This document shows, piece by piece, positions 12,001 through 22,000 of a DNA stretch of 64,000 nucleotides (positions are counted from its first letter, which is position 1; every line of letters begins with the position of its first letter). The DNA comes from Isochrysis galbana. Its lineage: Eukaryota > Haptophyta > Isochrysidales > Isochrysidaceae. The stretch is taken from the NCBI GenBank assembly GCA_018136815.1, contig CM030932.1, positions 3,595,790 through 3,659,789 on the forward strand, written 5' to 3'. The notes under the pieces are model-generated. The model had not been told where the DNA came from, made no database searches, and saw nothing but the letters and a program-made list of their open reading frames with translations. A program made the translations under genes and the position numbers.

Positions 12001-12253
12001 GCCTCGCCCTCCTGTTTCGCCCGGCCCTCACTCTCCTCGCTCCTTCCCCCTCCACTTCCCCCCTCTCCTCCTCTTCCCCCCTTTCCTGCCCCCCCCCTCC
12101 CCTTTCTTTCCCCAGCGCTGCCGCCTCCCTCTCCCTCCCTCCCTCCCTCCCTCCCTCTCTCCTCCTCTTGTCTGCTCCACTGCGTGATTGGCTCACCCGG
12201 ACGTATCTGCCGTCAGGGCTCCGCTCAACAATCTCGTCCTCGTCGTGCTCCAT
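6026..12253 (-). CDS. WNK-family serine/threonine protein kinase, four exons, glutamine-rich tail
   Basis: WNK kinases signal in osmotic and ion-transport control; that role here is family knowledge, not shown by the sequence. The model is complement join 6026-11192, 11330-11544, 11838-11900, 12197-12253, about 1833 residues. Exon 1 gives [19 protein letters not shown]. Exon 2 carries the glycine loop [11 protein letters not shown] with the WNK-type catalytic Lys at residue 30. Exon 3 has EVAWCQV, with Cys47 where other kinases have Lys, the defining 'with no lysine' trait. Exon 4 has HRDLKCDN (Asp148), DLG (167-169) and [14 protein letters not shown] probable OSR1-C/PF2-like domain ([19 protein letters not shown]) lies near residues 468-525, a coiled coil near 750-790, and polyQ/QP tracts near 940-1100 and 1510-1690. 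Introns have GT-AG borders except intron 2, which is GC-AG (GAG|GCAAGT). All junctions keep frame. The kinase assignment is firm; the tail is low-complexity. Confidence 0.93.
6470..8720 (-). repeat. CAG/CTG-type coding repeats (polyQ and Gln-Pro) in the WNK last exon
   Basis: On the plus strand the region is dominated by CTGCTGCTG and GCGGCGG stretches, densest at 6480-7000 and 8230-8720. In the gene frame these are Gln runs broken by Pro (QQQPPPQLQ), and later QQSQPSQQ modules. Other frames give Ala or Leu strings and are artefacts. Repeat copies such as the CTGCGGCGGCGGGTGCTGC module near 6750-6800 are locally duplicated. The length is likely polymorphic. Confidence 0.9.
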
Positions 12254-12349
12254 CGCGCTCCGCCAGGGCGGCGGGCCCCTCGGTGGCTGGCGGGCCCACC
12301 CGTGGGTGGGGGCACCGCCACTGCCTTGGCCGTCGCCGCGCGCGCTGAG

Positions 12350-13243
12350 GCTCCACAGCTCCCCCCCTCGCCCCCCCTTCCCCCCCCACCCCCACCCCCT
12401 CGGTTCTTTCGCTTATTCTGCTCGCACTCTTCTCTCTCTTTCGCACTGGTACCGCCGGCCACCGCGCAGCCTCCGCGCGCGCGAGAGAGAGAGAGGGGGG
12501 GGGGGGGGGCAGGGAGGGAGAGAGAGAGAAGAGGGACCGCCGGCGAGAAGAGAAAAGGGGAGGGGGGGGGGGGGGGGAAGGGAGAGAGAAAGGCCGCCTC
12601 CGCGGCACGCTCTCTCCCTCCCCCCCCTCTCTCTCATCTCTCCCTCCCCCCCCCCCTCTCTCTCTCTCATCTCTCTCTCTCTCCCCCTCTCTCTCTCCCT
12701 CCCTCTCTCTCCCTCTCTCCCTCTCTCCCTCCCCCCTCTCTCTCTTCTGCCCCCCCCCCCCCTCTTTCCCCCTTTTCTCCCCCTTCTCCCCTTCCCCCCT
12801 CCCCCCCCGCCGGCGGCGCGAGGGCAGGGAAGGCAGCCGGCCGCGGGGGGGGGGGGGGGTCCCTTTCCCCCCTTTCCCTTTCCCTCCAGAGAGGGGGAGG
12901 GCGCCCCCGCGGAAGGGGGGGAAAGGGGGGAGAGAAAAAGAAAACGCCTCCGCCGTCCTGGAGGGAGGGCGGGGGGGGGGGGGGGAGCTTGCCTTCTCGG
13001 GCGGGGGGGGAAGAGGGGGGGGCGGGGGGGGGGGGGGGGGGGAAGAAGCCTCGCCCCCGCCCCCCGAGTCTCTCTCTCTCTTCTCTCTCGATGGGAAGGG
13101 GAGGGGGCGACGGAGAGAGAGGGGGGGGGAGCGAGAGAGGGGAGAGAATGCTGGATACTTTGTTTCCTCCCACGGGCGGTGGGGAGAGAGAGAGGGAGAG
13201 GGAGAGAGATCTCATCGATGGAAGGGGGGTGGGGTGGGGGGAC
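12350..13243. repeat. Poly-G/poly-C and CT-rich low-complexity DNA upstream of WNK
   Basis: The block alternates G-runs of ten or more (near 12498, 12566, 12846, 12973, 13023) with CT-rich runs (12615-12780). Long open frames on both strands encode only Pro/Ser/Leu or Gly/Arg/Glu strings. Several G-runs lie close enough together for G-quadruplexes. It sits directly 5' of the WNK first exon, so promoter elements may lie inside it, but none is recognisable. Confidence 0.85.
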
Positions 13244-14156
<913 letters not shown>

Positions 14157-14191
14157 GGGCGGGGGGTCCGCCACGGCTCGCCTTCTGCTCT

Positions 14192-14194
<3 letters not shown>

Positions 14195-14222
<28 letters not shown>
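14195..14222. repeat. Run of 28 C between the two inverted simple-repeat arrays
   Basis: Twenty-eight consecutive C lie near the centre between the GA tract and the TACTCTC satellite. Homopolymers of this size are hard to sequence, so the exact length is doubtful. A run like this can form an i-motif on one strand and a G-quadruplex on the other. Confidence 0.9.
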
Positions 14223-14292
14223 GACGGCTCTCCCCCTCTCCCTCCCTCCCGTCGGGGGGAAAGGTGGAAGCTCTGGCGGGGGCGATCCGGAG

Positions 14293-15583
14293 ACTCTCTC
14301 TACTCTCTACTCTCTCCTCTCTACTCTCTACTCTCTACTCTCTACTCTCTACTCTCTACTCTCTACTCTCTACTCTCTACTCTCTACTCTCTACTCTCTA
14401 CTCTCTACTCTCTACTCTCTACTCTCTACTCTCTACTCTCTACTCTCTACTCTCAACTCTCTACTCTCTACTCTCTACTCTCTACTCTCTACTCTCAACT
14501 CTCTACTCTCTACTCTCTACTCTCTACTCTCTACTCTCTACTCTCTACTCTCTACTCTCTACTCTCAACTCTCTACTCTCTACTCTCTACTCTCTACTCT
14601 CTACTCTCTACTCTCTACTCTCTACTCTCTACTCTCTACTCTCTACTCTCTACTCTCTGCTCTCTACTCTCTGCTCTCTACTCTCTGCTCTCTACTCTCT
14701 GCTCTCTACTCTCTGCTCTCTACTCTCTGCTCTCTACTCTCTGCTCTCTACTCTCTGCTCTCTACTCTCTGCTCTCTACTCTCTGCTCTCTACTCTCTGC
14801 TCTCTACTCTCTACTCTCTACTCTCTACTCTCTACTCTCTACTCTCTACTCTCTACTCTCTACTCTCTACTCTCTACTCTCTACTCTCTACTCTCTACTC
14901 TCTACTCTCTACTCTCTACTCTCTACTCTCTACTCTCTACTCTCTACTCTCTACTCTCTACTCTCTACTCTCTACTCTCTACTCTCTACTCTCTACTCTC
15001 TGCTCTCTGCTCTCTGCTCTCTCCTCTCTACTCTCTGCTCTCTCCTCTCTACTCTCTGCTCTCTACTCTCTACTCTCTACTCTCTGCTCTCTACTCTCTA
15101 CTCTCTGCTCTCTACTCTCTACTCTCTGCTCTCTACTCTCTACTCTCTGCTCTCTACTCTCTACTCTCTGCTCTCTACTCTCTACTCTCTGCTCTCTACT
15201 CTCTACTCTCTACTCTCTACTCTCTACTCTCTACTCTCTACTCTCTACTCTCTACTCTCTACTCTCTACTCTCTACTCTCTACTCTCTACTCTCTGCTCT
15301 CTACTCTCTGCTCTCTACTCTCTGCTCTCTCCTCTCTACTCTCTACTCTCTACTCTCTGCTCTCTGCTCTCTACTCTCTCCTCTCCTCTCTACTCTCTAC
15401 TCTCTACTCTCTGCTCTCTACTCTCTGCTCTCTGCTCTCTACTCTCTACTCTCTGCTCTCTACTCTCTACTCTCTACTCTCTACTCTCTACTCTCTACTC
15501 TCTGCTCTCTACTCTCTGCTCTCTACTCTCTGCTCTCTACTCTCTGCTCTCTACTCTCTACTCTCTACTCTCTACTCTCTACT
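14293..15583. repeat. 7-bp satellite (TACTCTC)n, about 1.3 kb
   Basis: The heptamer TACTCTC repeats about 180 times, with clustered variants TGCTCTC (14655-14810 and 15001-15560), a few TCCTCTC and TCAACTCTC. Three heptamers make 21 nt, so one frame is open throughout as SLLSTLY repeats and runs into the following ORF. This is not evidence of coding. The TGCTCTC variants often alternate with TACTCTC, giving a 14-bp higher-order period. Confidence 0.97.
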
Positions 15584-16330
15584 GTCGACCCAGAGCCAGA
15601 CTTCTGGGCCCGCTCCTCGCGGGGCCCCTGGCACATTGCGGTCAATGAAGACTGTATGCAACAATTCCAAGCCCGCTATGGCCTCCAAACTACCATCCGC
15701 GTCCACCAAGTGGACGTGGCAGTCAAGATCGAGATAGAGTCCATCGAAGACAAACTAAACAGAAAGGGAACCTCGACAAGGAAGGCACTATATGAGGCCC
15801 TCCAAGATGTAGCGGCCCACTTCGTAGTGGAAGCAGATGGCCTCGCGCAAGCCTCGAAAATCACGCTAAGCACGCTGGTCAAGGCCGTAGAAAAAGAAGG
15901 GACAATAGACGCAATCGCACACTATACCCCAAAGCCGAACAGGCCTAAAAAGCAAAAAGCTAAAGACAGACTATTTGCATACCCGGCTGAGTCTACACCC
16001 GATAGCTTAAAAACCCTCTACGTAATAGCATGGAGATACATAATAAGAGACTTCTACAGAATAGAGTTTGAAGCATACACATACCATTATATACCAGTCC
16101 TAGAATCCACACTAATAAGGTTCACCACCTTGGTGAGGGGCCTTGCCCCGAAAGACAGCCACCACCAAATGCGCACACGCGCGGTGGCCCAAGGCAGAAA
16201 ACCTAAGCTAAAACCACCGATAGAACACAGCACCCCAATCTTTATAGAAAACGGAAAAGGTAAACTAACAATGAACGACAACCTCGGCCTCGTGGCAAAA
16301 GCAATCGGCCTAGCCGAAAAGCTCGCCTGA
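15584..16330 (+). CDS. Unrecognised ORF of a LINE-like element, 5' end lost in satellite
   Basis: About 248 codons follow the satellite and end with TGA at 16328-16330. The protein is basic and helical (IESIEDKLNRKGTSTRKAL, ESTLIRFTTLVRGLAPKD, QGRKPKLKPP), with no domain I can name. It lies 260 bp upstream of a reverse transcriptase frame on the same strand and shares its codon style, with many A-ending codons in a GC-rich genome. I infer it is ORF1, or the ORF2 part before the reverse transcriptase, of the same element. The true start is missing because the satellite takes over in frame. Confidence 0.55.
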   Translation, partial: VDPEPDFWARSSRGPWHIAVNEDCMQQFQARYGLQTTIRVHQVDVAVKIEIESIEDKLNRKGTSTRKALYEALQDVAAHFVVEADGLAQASKITLSTLVKAVEKEGTIDAIAHYTPKPNRPKKQKAKDRLFAYPAESTPDSLKTLYVIAWRYIIRDFYRIEFEAYTYHYIPVLESTLIRFTTLVRGLAPKDSHHQMRTRAVAQGRKPKLKPPIEHSTPIFIENGKGKLTMNDNLGLVAKAIGLAEKLA

Positions 16331-16593
16331 GGCCCAAGGGCGCCACCCCCCCTTAAGTCTTCCCCGGAGCGACAAACACAATGAGCAAAAGACATACAAA
16401 AGCGACATAACGCTCACGAAAACCCACGAAAACAAACGGGCCACCTAGAGGCACAGGAGGAAGGCGAGAAAAGACCATTAGGGGCTGGTGCACCCCCGCC
16501 CTACCCATCTCCCCCCACAGCCTGGGCCCCTATGTAGCGCACAAGGGGAGTAGCCGCAAGGCGGGAAGTGAGGGGAAAGAAGGGAGATGGGGC

Positions 16594-17720
16594 GTGGCTA
16601 CAATGTTCCGCTCCGGAGCCGCGCGTGTGGTGAGAATATTAAAAGATTTTTTTTTCGATACGGGACATATCCCATACACCATGAGAGAGGGAGATATCAT
16701 ACTCCTATACAAGAAGGGTGATGCGAGGGACCCCAGAAACTATAGGCCCATAACCCTATTACAAAGCGACTATAAAATCCTAGCGAAAATATTAACAAAC
16801 CGACTTAGCAAAGTAATAGGCAACATTATCTCCGACAACCAACTAGGCTTCGTACCTAGGAGGCTGATAAGCGAGGCCACCCACCTTTTACAATTGACGA
16901 GGGCATATCTCGACGAAACGGGGGAGCCGGGCCTCCTCCTGGCACTCGACTGGGAAAAGGCATTCGATAGAGTCAGCTGGGAATTTTACCACCTAGCGCT
17001 CCGCCTGCTTAACTTCGGGCCGGAGTTCCAACACCTAGCCAAGGCGCTTACGTGCGAAGAAGCAAGGCCGATACGCACGATCAAAATCAATGGCGGCCGG
17101 AGCTACCCCTTTACGATAGGAAGTGGGATGCCCCAGGGATGCCCACTCTCGCCACTAACTTTCCTCATAACAACGGAGGCGCTCACCCGGGCGATAAACG
17201 GGGACCCAGACATACAGGGAATTGACCTCAACGGCTACGACCTTAAGATAAGCCAATTCGCGGATGACACGGCGCTCATCGCAAGAGACTACAAAGGCCT
17301 GAAACGCTCACTCGAGTGGGTACGGGCGCACGAAAGAGCCACAGGGGGCAAGACGAACGAGGCCAAATTCCAAGGCATTCGCATAGGATCGCAAGTCCGC
17401 CATAGACCGCCATGCCGCCATGGGACATGCGCAAATATAACTGGATAACTAGCGACCAATACCTAATAATACTGGGCGTCCCGCTAGGAACCCCAGAAGC
17501 CCTAAAACCCTTCTGGAAAAAACTAGCGGACAAAATAGACGCCAAGGCGGCAAGACTATCGCCGATAGCACGCCATATGACCATATTCGGTAGGACTAAC
17601 ATAGTAAACTTCATTATTTGTGGCACGCCGCGATATTGGATACAAACCCTAGCGGCCCCCAAATGGTTCCACAATAGGATTCAGGGGGCGGCCGACAAAA
17701 TCCTATGGGAAAGCCCCTAC
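16594..17720 (+). pseudogene. Non-LTR retrotransposon (LINE) reverse transcriptase, frameshifted and truncated
   Basis: A reverse transcriptase copies element RNA at the insertion site. The frame 16594-17448 has the fingers motif YRPITLLQSDYKILAKIL, the palm motif LALDWEKAFDRVSW, the SGMPQGCPLSPLTF block and the catalytic FADD (ISQFADDTALIARD). This is the order of a LINE-type RT, complete through the active site. After about 17380 the frame shifts, and the thumb continues in another frame (LGVPLGTPEALKPFWKKL, then FGRTNIVNF) until the (TACTCTC)n satellite cuts it at 17718. The first plausible codon is GTG at 16594; the frame is open further upstream, so the true start is elsewhere. No endonuclease or RNase H domain is visible. 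The element is dead as assembled. Confidence 0.9.
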
Positions 17721-18071
17721 ACTCTACTCTCTACTCTCTACTCTCTACTCTCTACTCTCTACTCTCTACTCTCTACTCTCTACTCTCTACTCTCTACTCT
17801 CTACTTTCTACTCTCTACTCTCTACTCTCTACTCTCTACTCTCTACTCTCTACTCTCTACTCTCTACTCTCTACTCTCTACTCTCTACTCTCTACTCTCT
17901 ACTCTCTACTCTCTACTCTCTACTCTCTACTCTCTACTCTCTACTCTCTACTCTCTACTCTCTACTCTCTACTCTCTACTCTCTACTCTCTACTCTCAAC
18001 TCTCTACTCTCTACTCTCTACTCTCTACTCTCTACTCTCTACTCTCTACTCTCTACTCTCTACTCTCTACT
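17718..18071. repeat. Second (TACTCTC)n satellite block
   Basis: About 50 heptamers, almost all perfect TACTCTC (one TACTTTC, one TCAACTCTC), in the same orientation as the 1.3-kb block at 14293-15583. It begins inside the reverse transcriptase thumb and ends abruptly at TACTGGTAATACAG. With the first block it brackets the LINE fragment. Confidence 0.97.
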
Positions 18072-19057
18072 GGTAATACAGACGCCTGTTTCCGATGTGT
18101 TTACAGGTCGACACCTGACGCGTCTGGCGGGCACCTCGAAAGCGCGGCGCCAGACGAGAACGACTGAAGAGGCGGGGGCTACAAAACAAGAAGACAAAAA
18201 AAAGGTAAGAGATGCGCGCGTTTACGTTTCTCCGCAGAGATAGAGATGACAAGCCTGCCCCAGCCCGCCCCCCACCTGCTTGGCCCGTCGTAGTGCGAGC
18301 GCTTCCAAGAAGTCGTTTCCGTGTTCATATACCCAGGCCTTGTGAACCTAGTGAGCTGGCGTCACAAGTTTCCTCGCTATTCGATGTTTGTGCCTCGCAT
18401 GAAGTGCCTCACAAAAATATACCGGAGGGGGCCCGACTGTATTTCGCGCACCGCCTTCGATGGCCTGAAATTCGGTATTTTTCGAAGATTTCGCCGGAGA
18501 ACCCCCAATTTTTTTCGCTGATCCATCCTACCGGAAGCCATAGGGAACTTATTTAGCCCTTCATTAACCCATTGTAGCTGGTGCCCTGCGCACCCCCTTA
18601 GTGAGTGACCGGGCTACAGGAACTCTCCAAGAGTGAGATCAGCCTTGCTCTTGCTATGACAGAGCCTCAACTAGAGATTATAAACCACACTGTATGATCT
18701 CGGAACGGGCGCAAAGTGCACAACGGCGCCCTACAAGCAGTTCGTAATTTTGATCTTTCACGTGAACGTGAAGATATAATTTCTCGTGAGTGACTCGCCT
18801 CCCCCCCCCCCCCCCAATTCGCACCGTCGTGACAATCGACGCACCATGAACTAAGACTCCTGCCGGACGCCGGCCCCGAACGGGGCATGGCAGCGTTCGA
18901 AGAGGGGCATCATTCACTCTTACCCCCTGGACGAAGCAACGCGAGCGGCCTTTTGGATGTGGTAAGTTAGGGAGAGTAGTTGGGAGTAGCACAAGCACTC
19001 TGCCCCACGCCGTGCTAGCTAGCAGCGGTAAGTTTCAGTGAGTATGTGTCGCAAACG
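18072..19057. other. No recognisable gene; intergenic
   Basis: Several short frames (18212-18556, 18678-18998) show no domain. A C-run lies at 18801-18816. The right part follows the stop codon of the minus-strand receptor-L gene at 19058 and is probably its 3' UTR and downstream sequence. Confidence 0.4.
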
Positions 19058-22000
19058 CTAACAAACATGCCGACCGGCAGTGCATGCGTAGAAGCCATTA
19101 GGCCGAAGCTCGTACGAACATAATGCGCATCCGTACGAGCAGTCGAAGGGATGACCGGCTGGGTTTGGTGGAGGCCTCACCGGGTCGATGTAGAGGGACT
19201 CGCAGGCCTCTGCGTCCGCTCGCACGTAGGTCTCCGACTTGGTGGTACCGGCGTTGTAACACCATTCCCCACCAATAGCGCCGTTGCGGATTGTTAGGCC
19301 AGCTAGAGTGTCGGGGTTCACACAGTAAGGGGATATGGGCGAGGGCGGGGGGGGAGGTAGTGGAGGAGGCAGCGGCCTTGGGGGAGGCGAAGGCGGCATG
19401 ATGAACCACGAAGGAATCCAATTCAAAACAAATAAAAGGCCGGACACTGCCAAAAACACCTTGAGCAAATTCTCGAGCGGTTGCTGAGTTGGAGGCGGCG
19501 GAGCCGCCGGAGGGGTCGATGGCGGGGGAAGTGCCGGAGGTGACACCGGCGGGGGCGAGGGCGGCGGGGGCGAGGGCGGCGGGGGCGAGGGCTGCGGCGG
19601 CGAGGGCGGCGGGGCGAGGGGGGCGGGGGCGAGGGCGGCGGCGGTGAGGGCGGCGGGGGCGAGGGCGGCGGGGCGAGGGCGGCGGGGGAGAGGGCGGCGG
19701 CGGCGAGGGCGGCGGGGGAGAGGGCAGCGGCAGCGAGGGCGGCGGGGGCGAGGGCGGCGGGGGCGAGGGCGGCGGGGGCGAGGGCGGCGGGGGCGAGGGC
19801 GGCGGGGGCGAGGGCGGCGGAGGCGATGGCGGCGGAGGCGATGGCGGCGGCGGCGAGGCCGGCGGCGGCGATGGCGGCGGCGGCGATGGCGGCGGAGGCG
19901 ATGGCGGCGGCGGCGATGGCGGCGGGGGCGATGGCGGCGGCGGCGATGGCGGCGGGGGCGATGGCGGCGGGGCGATGGCGGCGGGGGCGAGGGCGGCGGG
20001 GGCGAGGGCGGCGGCGGCGGCCGGCGGGGGCGAGGGCGGCGGCGGCGAGGGCGGGAGCGAGGGCGGCGGCGGCGAGGACGGCGGCGGCGAGGGCGGCGGC
20101 GGCGAGGGCGGCGGGGGCGAGGGCGGCGGCGGCGAGGGCGGCAGCGAGGGCGGCAGCGGGAAGGACGGCGGTGGCGAGGGCGGCGGTGGCGAGGGCGGCG
20201 GCGACGAGGGCGGCGGCGGCGAGGGCGGCGGCGAGGGCGGCGGCGGCGAGGGCGGCGGTGGCGAGGGCGGCGGCGGCGAGGGCGGCGGCGGCGAGGGCGA
20301 CGGCGGCGAGGGCGGCAGCGAGGGCGGCGGCGGCGAGGGCGAGGGCGGCGGTGGCGAGGGCGGCGAGGGCGGCTGCGAGGGCAGCGGCGGCGAGGACGGC
20401 GGTGGCGAGGGCGGCGGCGGCGACGGTGGTGGCGGCGATGGCGATGGGCAGGCAGAAGAAACACAACTGGGACTGTCGCAAGTAAAATAAAGGGTTTTGA
20501 TGTCAACCACAATGGATGACGCCGCAAATTGAGGCACAGTGAGGCACCTCAGATAGTTGTTTTCAAAAACCTGCAAGCGGAAAATGTGCGCCGTAAAATC
20601 AGCGCTTTCAGCACACCGCGAGGCAGCCGAGTCACGCAGTACGACTGAGAGCTACGGGGGCGCACCTTGAAGGAGCCAACCGTCGATGTCAGCTGCGGCA
20701 GGAACACGCTGGTCAGGGCGGCGTTGGACTGGACCTGCAAGCAACAGCGAGCCGTCAGAGCACGAGCCGACGCCACGCCCCATGCCAGCGAGAGCTCTCG
20801 GCCCAAGACCATGGGCGCGCACGTAGAAGTCGTTACCCGTCGAGGACAGCTGAGGGATGTTCAAGCTAGGCAGGGCGTTGTTGTTGTAAACCTGCAAGCA
20901 GCAGCGAGCCGTCAGAGCGCGAGCCGTCGGCACGCCCCATGCCAGCGAGAGCTCCCGGCCCTAGGCGACGGGCGCGCACATGGAAGTAGGTACCCGTCGA
21001 GGACAGCTGCGGGATGTTCAAACTGGTCAGGGCGTCGTTGTTGTCGACCTGCAAGCAACAGCGAGCCGTCAGAGCACAAGCCGACGCCACGCCCCATGAC
21101 AGCGAGAGCTCCCGGACCAAGACCACGGGCGCGCACTCTGAAGTAGGTACCCGTCGAGGACAGCTGCGGGATGTCCAAGCTGGTGAGGGCGGCGTTGTTG
21201 TCGACCTGTAAGCAACAGCGAGCCGTCAGAGCACGAGCCGACGCCACGCACCATGCCAGCGAGAGCTGCCGGCCCAGAACCACGGGCGCGCACTTTGAAG
21301 TAGGTACCCGTCGTGGACAGCTGCGGGATGTTCAAACTGGTCAGGGCGGCATTGTTGTCGACCTGCAAGCAACAGCGAGCCGTCAGAGCGCGAGCCGTCG
21401 GCACGCCCCATGCCAGCGAGAGCTCCCGGCCCAAGACCATGGGCGCGCACTTGGAAGTAGGTACCCGTCGAGGACAGCTGCGGGATGTTCAAACTGGTCT
21501 GGGCGAGGTTCCTGCCGACCTGCAAGCAACAGCGAGCCGTCAGAGCACGAGCCGACGCCACGCCCCATGCCAGCGAGAGCTCCCGGCGCCAAATCACAGG
21601 CGCGTACGTAGAAGTATCCACCCGTCGAGGACAGCTGCGGGATGTCCAAGCTGGTCTGGGCGAGGTTCCTGCCGACCTGCAAGCAACAGCGAGCCGTCAG
21701 AGCACGAGCCGACGCCACGCCCCATGCCAGCGAGAGCTCCCGGCGCCAAATCACAGGCGCGTACGTAGAAGTATCCACCCGTCGAGGACAGCTGAGGGAT
21801 GTTCAAGCTGGTCAGGGCGTCGTTACTGCTGACCTGCAGGCAATAGCGAGCCGTCAGAGCACCAGCCGACGCCACGCCCCATGCCAGGGAAAGCTCCCGA
21901 CGGGCGCGCACGTAGAAGTTGGTACCCGTCGAGAGCTCACGGCCCAAAACCACGGGCGCGCACTTGGAAGTAGTCACCCGTCGAGGACAGCTGAGGGATG

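Noticed and set aside
14264-15590. Long open frame of SLLSTLY repeats continuing into the LINE ORF
   Set aside because: A 7-bp satellite without stop codons is open by arithmetic (three heptamers = 21 nt). The sequence is nucleotide-repeat driven, not protein-like.
19423-20519. Ala-Leu-Ala-Pro and Arg-Arg-Pro frames, and plus-strand Gly/Arg frames across the SPPPP stalk
   Set aside because: Out-of-frame readings of the GGCGGGGGCGAGG module; the SPPPP sense joins the upstream LRR exons and the Cys-rich end.
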